A DNA stretch of 64,000 nucleotides from Burkholderia sp. Ax-1719 (GTDB taxonomy: Bacteria; Pseudomonadota; Gammaproteobacteria; Burkholderiales; Burkholderiaceae), in contig NZ_VWWJ01000007.1 in NCBI RefSeq assembly GCF_011753055.1, forward strand, positions 124,001 through 188,000. Direction: 5' to 3'. Made by a program: the position numbers and the translations under genes. The notes below the pieces were generated by a model. It was not told the DNA's origin. It searched no databases and saw only the letters and a program-made list of their open reading frames with translations. Each line of letters starts with the position of its first letter. The first letter of the stretch is position 1. Below, in pieces: positions 59,916 to 64,000 of this stretch.

Positions 59916-60029
59916 TGTAAACATCGATCGGAGCAGTGGCTTCAAACCCAATACTGGCAATGCTAGGGGGAAATAATTTTGGATAAAATGATGGCCTGAT
60001 GATGTTTACATCGATTCGTATCAATGTAA
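59916..60029. promoter_or_regulatory. Paired LysR-type operator candidates in divergent promoter
   Basis: TGTAAACATCGAT at 59916-59928 and TGTTTACATCGAT at 60003-60015 are 11 of 13 identical and 87 bp apart. TTACAT-N12-ATGTAA at 60006-60029 is a further inverted repeat overlapping the second copy. They lie between the ureohydrolase and the LysR gene, where a LysR regulator would bind. Confidence 0.6.
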
Positions 60030-60039
60030 GAGGTATCCT

Positions 60040-60972
60040 GTGCTCGCCAACCTGACTGATTTCGACCTGCGGCTGATCCGCGTTTTCCTCGCCGTGGTCG
60101 ACGCGCGCGGGCTCACCGCCGCCCAGGCCGCGCTCAATGTGGGGCAATCGACCATCAGCACGCAGCTTTCCTCGCTCGAAACGCGGCTGGGCTTCCGGCT
60201 TTGCGAGCGCGGGCGCGGCGGCTTCAGGCTCACGGCCAAGGGCGAGCGCTTTGCGATGTCGGCGCGGCGCCTGCTGGTGGCCGCCAACAGCTTCTGCGCC
60301 GAAGCCGCGAACATGGACCGCCAGCTTGTGGGCGAGCTGAACCTGGGCCTGATCGGCCATACCCCGTTCAGTCAGAACGCGCGTATCAGCGATGCGATTG
60401 CCCGCTTTCGCCAGCGCGATCAGGCGGTGCGCTTCAATATCCAGATCCGCTCGCCGGGCGAACTGGAGGAGCAGGTGCTCAATGGCAAGGTGGATATCGC
60501 CATCGGCTATTTCTGGCATCGCGTGCCAAGCCTCGATTACACCGCGCTCTTTATCGAACGCCAGTACGCGTATTGCGGCGCGCGTCATCCGCTGTTCGAG
60601 CGTGCGGCCGAACCCGACTCCATCGGCGCGGACGAAGCCGCCGCCTGCGAATGGGCGTGGCGCAGCTACCCGCTGCCCGAGGCGCAGCACTCGACCCACG
60701 AGCGCAACGTCACCGCCATCGCCGACAATATGGAAGCCGTGGCCCTGCTGATTCTCTCGGGCCATCACCTGGGCTATCTGCCGGTTCATTTCGCCAAACC
60801 GTATGTCGATGGGGGATTGTTGCGCGCCGTGAATCCAGCCGCGCTGCGCTACGACGTCACCTTCCATATGGTCACGCGCCGCGCGCCGCATGCAGGCGAT
60901 ATCCAGCGCGCGTTTATCGACGATCTGCGTGCGGTGCATCTGAACGAGATGGCGCCGGAAGCCGCCGTCTAG
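60040..60972 (+). CDS. LysR-family regulator of the ureohydrolase operon
   Basis: This 310-residue LysR regulator starts at a GTG with AAGAGG six bases before it. The winged helix-turn-helix is at 8-66 (LRLIRVFLAVVDARGLTAAQ, then STISTQLSSLETRLGFRLCE). The periplasmic-binding-protein-like effector domain covers about 90-300 (VGELNLGLIGHTPFSQNARI, VDIAIGYFWHRVPSLDYTAL). It is divergent from the ureohydrolase gene with 138 nt between, the standard layout for a local activator. The effector is probably a guanidino acid; inference. Confidence 0.92.
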   Translation: MLANLTDFDLRLIRVFLAVVDARGLTAAQAALNVGQSTISTQLSSLETRLGFRLCERGRGGFRLTAKGERFAMSARRLLVAANSFCAEAANMDRQLVGELNLGLIGHTPFSQNARISDAIARFRQRDQAVRFNIQIRSPGELEEQVLNGKVDIAIGYFWHRVPSLDYTALFIERQYAYCGARHPLFERAAEPDSIGADEAAACEWAWRSYPLPEAQHSTHERNVTAIADNMEAVALLILSGHHLGYLPVHFAKPYVDGGLLRAVNPAALRYDVTFHMVTRRAPHAGDIQRAFIDDLRAVHLNEMAPEAAV

Positions 60973-61097
60973 CATGGTTGGCACGGCCGGATCACGCGAA
61001 AATCCTTTGCCGTAGAATCGCCCTCGCCCCACCTGAATAGTTCGCACTCCCCGCTATCCGTTTTGCCATCCATGCGCCTTCGCCCACCGGAGCCATC

Positions 61098-61865
61098 GTG
61101 ACGCAACTGATCCAGCATCCCGCCTTCCTGTTCTTCTCGCTGATCGTCTGCCTGCCGCTCGCGGCTGCGCTTGGCGCGGTGGTGCTGCACCGTCGCGCGC
61201 CGCTCTCTGAAGAGGCGCGCGAGAACTACAACGTCGTGCAGGGCGCGACGCTTACGCTGCTGGCGCTGCTGATTGGCTTCACGCTGTCGATGTCGGTGAG
61301 CCGCTACGACCAGCGCAAGAACTATGAGGAAGAGGAAGCCAACGCAATCGGCACCGAGTATCTGCGTGCGGATCTGGTGGGCGCGGACGCCGCCAGAATC
61401 AAGGCGCTGCTCGCGCGCTATCTGGAAGCGCGCATCGAGTACTACCAGACTCGCGATGATGCGACGCTCGACGCCAATAACCGCACCACCGCCGCCTTAC
61501 AGGCGCAACTCTGGGACAGCGTGCGCCAGGCCGCGGCGGCACAGCCGAATCCCGTCACGGCGTTGGTGGTGGCGGGCATGAACGATGTGCTCAACACCCA
61601 GGGCTACACGCAGGCCGCGTGGCTCAATCGCATTCCGGTGGCGGCGTGGGTGTTGATGCTCATCATCGCGTTCTTCAGCAACATCATGCAGGGCTATGGC
61701 GCACGCGGCCAGGGCGGCCGACGCGTGCTGATGTTCGTGCTGCCCGTGACGGTGTCACTTTCCCTGACCTTGATCGCCGATATCGACAGCCCGCGCGCCG
61801 GGCTGATTCGCGTCGCGCCGCTCAATCTGCTGAGCCTGCAGCAGTCGTTCCAGCCCCCCGGTTGA
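61098..61865 (+). CDS. Bestrophin-like (DUF4239) membrane protein
   Basis: This 255-residue membrane protein has four hydrophobic helices: about residues 8-30, 46-68 (TLTLLALLIGFTLSMSVSRY), 179-198 (VAAWVLMLIIAFFSNIMQGY) and 208-228. A charged helical domain between helices 2 and 3 contains YDQRKNYEEEEANAIGTEYL, the hallmark of the DUF4239/bestrophin-like family. Function is unknown; ion-channel activity is only suggested by the distant bestrophin likeness. Start is a GTG at 61098 with GGAG upstream. Confidence 0.82.
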   Translation: MTQLIQHPAFLFFSLIVCLPLAAALGAVVLHRRAPLSEEARENYNVVQGATLTLLALLIGFTLSMSVSRYDQRKNYEEEEANAIGTEYLRADLVGADAARIKALLARYLEARIEYYQTRDDATLDANNRTTAALQAQLWDSVRQAAAAQPNPVTALVVAGMNDVLNTQGYTQAAWLNRIPVAAWVLMLIIAFFSNIMQGYGARGQGGRRVLMFVLPVTVSLSLTLIADIDSPRAGLIRVAPLNLLSLQQSFQPPG

Positions 61866-61980
61866 TGTTGAAACGCTCATCGAGAAGCAATAACGGCACA
61901 CACACGCGCTAACATAGTGCCCCCGCGCGTCGCATGCGACGCACGCGGTGTTACGTGTGTATGTTCAACCAGGACTCACG

Positions 61981-62592
61981 ATGAAACTCTATTTCTCCCC
62001 GGGCGCCTGCTCACTCGCTTCGCATATCGTCGCGCGCGAAGCGGGCCTTGACCTCGAACTCGACAAGGTCGGCCTCGGCGACAAGCAAACGGCTAGCGGC
62101 AAGGACTTCCGCACGATCAACCCGAAGGGCTGCGTGCCTGCGCTGCAGCTCGACAATGGCGACGTACTGACCGAAGGCCCGGCGATCATGCAATACCTCG
62201 CCGACCGCAACCCAGCCAGCGGCCTCGCGCCCGCCTACGATACGCTCGCGCGCTATCGTCTGCAGGAAATGCTCGGCTTCATCAGCACGGAAATCCACAA
62301 GCGCTATTCGCCGCTGTTCAATCCGGCTTCGCCGGAAAGCGTGCGCGCCGATTCCGTCGCCGCGCTGCAGCGTCAATATGGTCTGCTCGACAAGCGTCTG
62401 GCCGAACATGAATGGCTCGTCGGCGATCAGTTCACGGCAGCGGACGCCTATTTCTTCACGGCGACCAACTGGGCTTCGCACGTCGGCTTCGATCTGTCGG
62501 CATTCCCGGCCGTGCTCGCGCACCAGAAGCGCGTGGGTGCGCGTCCGGCCGTGCATGCGGCGCTGGTCGCGGAAGGCTTGATCAAGCAGTAA
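61981..62592 (+). CDS. gstA: Beta-class glutathione transferase
   Basis: This 203-residue glutathione S-transferase has the beta-class catalytic cysteine C10 (MKLYFSPGACSLASHIVARE), the glutathione-binding GCVPALQLDNGDVLTEGPAI and the N-capping box in the C-terminal domain (LVGDQFTAADAYFF). It conjugates glutathione to electrophiles or acts in redox defence. It starts at the ATG at 61981 although the frame is open 11 codons earlier. A second GST of another class follows 175 nt downstream in its own unit. Confidence 0.94.
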   Translation: MKLYFSPGACSLASHIVAREAGLDLELDKVGLGDKQTASGKDFRTINPKGCVPALQLDNGDVLTEGPAIMQYLADRNPASGLAPAYDTLARYRLQEMLGFISTEIHKRYSPLFNPASPESVRADSVAALQRQYGLLDKRLAEHEWLVGDQFTAADAYFFTATNWASHVGFDLSAFPAVLAHQKRVGARPAVHAALVAEGLIKQ

Positions 62593-62767
62593 AGACTCGG
62601 CGGGACCGCGGCGCACGGGGCATAACAAGGCTACGTGCGCCTTTTGCATGGTCTGCGCGCTTGCGCCATTTCCTCTACACTGTCCCGCCTGAGCGCTTCC
62701 CGCGCTGCGCGCATCGCCGCGTGACGCGGGCCGCCCGCCCTCATCCCGCCTCGTTACAGGACAGTCC

Positions 62768-63472
62768 ATGAGCGATCTCAACGCCTTCCCCATCTCCGCC
62801 AAGTGGCCAGCGCTGCATCCCGAGCGCATCCAGCTCTATTCGCTGCCCACGCCCAATGGCGTGAAGGTGTCGATCATGCTCGAAGAAACGGGCCTCGCCT
62901 ATGAGCCGCATCTGGTGCGCTTCGACACCAACGATCAGCTCTCGCCTGAATTCGTTTCGCTGAACCCCAACAACAAGATTCCCGCCATCATCGATCCGCA
63001 AGGCCCGGACGGTCAGCCGCTCGCGCTGTTCGAATCGGGCGCGATCCTGATCTGGCTCGGCGACAAGACCGGCCAGTTCCTCGCGCGCGAAGGCCGCGAG
63101 CGCTACGAGACGATCCAGTGGCTGATGTTCCAGATGGGCGGTATCGGGCCGATGTTCGGCCAACTCGGCTTCTTCCACAAATTCGCGGGCAAGGAATACG
63201 AGGACAAGCGTCCGCGCGACCGTTACGTTGGCGAATCGCGTCGTCTGCTGGGCGTGCTGGAGAAGCGTCTGGAAGGCCGCGCATGGCTGATGGGCGATCA
63301 TTACACCATTGCCGATATCGCGACCTTCCCGTGGGTGCGCAACCTCGTCGGCTTCTATGAAGCGGGCGATCTGGTTGGCTTCAAGGATTTCCCGAACGTG
63401 CAGCGCGTACTGGATGCGTTCGTCGCGCGTCCGGCGGTGAAGCGCGGGCTGGAAATTCCGGCGCGCAATTAA
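62768..63472 (+). CDS. YfcG/Nu-class glutathione transferase-like disulfide reductase
   Basis: This 234-residue GST-fold protein is of the YfcG/YghU (Nu) class. The active-site region is LYSLPTPNGVKVSIMLEETG, in which the Thr and Asn of TPNG bind glutathione in place of a catalytic Tyr or Cys, and the cis-proline block is NPNNKIPAIIDPQGPDG. Family members reduce small disulfides with two bound glutathiones. C-terminal helices include LMFQMGGIGPMFGQLGFFHK, the class signature. It is monocistronic. Confidence 0.93.
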   Translation: MSDLNAFPISAKWPALHPERIQLYSLPTPNGVKVSIMLEETGLAYEPHLVRFDTNDQLSPEFVSLNPNNKIPAIIDPQGPDGQPLALFESGAILIWLGDKTGQFLAREGRERYETIQWLMFQMGGIGPMFGQLGFFHKFAGKEYEDKRPRDRYVGESRRLLGVLEKRLEGRAWLMGDHYTIADIATFPWVRNLVGFYEAGDLVGFKDFPNVQRVLDAFVARPAVKRGLEIPARN

Positions 63473-63490
63473 GCTGCCGATATCGCGCGC

Positions 63491-64000
63491 TCAAGGCGCC
63501 GCCTTCACGCGCGCGACCACCGCGTCGGACACTTCACTGGCCGCGTGCTCGACGGTCTTGCGCTGGTCGCCGCGCGCCATCACGAACTTCGCGGCGGCCA
63601 CGTAGGGATTGAGCGCGATGGCCGCGCCCGCTCCCGGCTTCGATGTGCTCGAATGGCTCTCGATGACCTGATACAGCGGCGCGGGCGTCTGCTTCGAAAG
63701 ATCGTCGATGGCCACGGCCAGATCGACTTCATTCGCTCCCGCGCCGAAGCCCACCATCGCGCGCCGCAGGCGATTGCCCTCATCGACATCGAGAAACACG
63801 CCGCGCACCAGCCAGCCTTGCGCGGGCGGCGTGACGCCCGCAGGCAAGCGGCGCGCATCGAAACCCGCGCGGTGCAGATCGCTTACCAGCGTTTGCGCTA
63901 ACTGCTCGACGATGTCGCTTGCACGTGTTTGCGGGTTATCGCGGCGCAGCAGTGGCCTGGGCAGCAATCCGCCTGCCAGACGTCGCGCATTGTCAACCGG
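63491..64000 (-). CDS. DUF4410 domain protein, partial (5' end outside window)
   Basis: The frame is open to the right edge of the window, so only the C-terminal ~169 residues are visible. They fit DUF4410: GWLVRGVFLDVDEGNRLRRA, MVGFGAGANEVDLAVAIDDL, then a Gly/Ala-rich loop (TSKPGAGAAIALNPYVAAAK). Members are usually lipoproteins or exported proteins of unknown role; the N-terminal signal would lie beyond position 64000. A TTG at 63967 is probably internal. It is convergent to the YfcG-like gene. Confidence 0.8.
   Translation of the reverse strand, partial: PVDNARRLAGGLLPRPLLRRDNPQTRASDIVEQLAQTLVSDLHRAGFDARRLPAGVTPPAQGWLVRGVFLDVDEGNRLRRAMVGFGAGANEVDLAVAIDDLSKQTPAPLYQVIESHSSTSKPGAGAAIALNPYVAAAKFVMARGDQRKTVEHAASEVSDAVVARVKAAP

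Noticed and set aside
59902..61047. N-terminal extension of the ureohydrolase frame to 707 codons
   Set aside because: The extension is antisense to the LysR gene and has no similarity to ureohydrolases; the ATG at 59901 gives the normal family length.
1..64000. Search for tRNA/rRNA genes, CRISPR arrays, insertion sequences, integrases or att sites
   Set aside because: No tRNA-like cloverleaf, regular spaced repeats, transposase or integrase motifs, or long terminal inverted repeats were found by eye; gene content is uniformly chromosomal.

Overview
The window is GC-rich, gene-dense chromosomal DNA from a beta-proteobacterium. The best match is Burkholderiaceae of the Paraburkholderia/Caballeronia type. 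Support comes from the family content (DUF4148, Burkholderia-type trimeric porins starting QSSVTLYG after the signal peptide, hpn hopanoid genes, a wsp operon, a PACE transporter) and from tightly overlapping operons. I see no rRNA, tRNA, CRISPR array, insertion sequence or prophage. The assignment is inference from gene families, not from a search.

Layout: 1-3.3 kb holds the 3' end of an HtrA/DegP-like protease, a DUF4148 protein, and an ECF sigma factor flanked by two anti-sigma-like membrane proteins. 3.3-12.3 kb is a complete wspABCDEFR operon on the minus strand, a chemosensory path from surface contact to cyclic di-GMP. 12.5-19.7 kb is a quinate/shikimate catabolic locus: TetR regulator, MFS transporter, quinate/shikimate dehydrogenase and type II dehydroquinase on the minus strand, then a divergent 3-dehydroshikimate dehydratase and a porin. 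A perfect 14-bp palindrome sits in the divergent promoter region. A PiT phosphate transporter follows.

21.7-26.1 kb carries a compact MoxR/CobS-type AAA ATPase, a CobT-like VWA protein and a membrane J-domain protein, with no cobalamin genes nearby. This is the least explained module of the window. 26.4-32.8 kb holds a porin, ilvD, an Amj-type lipid II flippase, a Gly/Ala/Ser-rich lipoprotein and a small beta-barrel-like protein. 32.9-36.4 kb has two AraC regulators, an SDR oxidoreductase and a metallophosphoesterase. 36.5-40.3 kb is hpnJ-hpnI-hpnL (hopanoid side-chain glycosylation and modification) without hpnK.

41.2-50.7 kb is an mdtABC-like RND efflux operon ending in a NodT-type outer-membrane lipoprotein and a strong terminator. 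51-55 kb holds a small Lys/His-rich exported protein, a PACE transporter, a nitroreductase, a YjbQ protein, a dienelactone hydrolase and an LpxL-type acyltransferase. 55.3-61 kb is a putative guanidino-compound operon (ureohydrolase, NTF2-like, aldehyde dehydrogenase, NCS1 permease) divergent from a LysR regulator. The window ends with a bestrophin-like membrane protein, two glutathione transferases and a partial DUF4410 gene.
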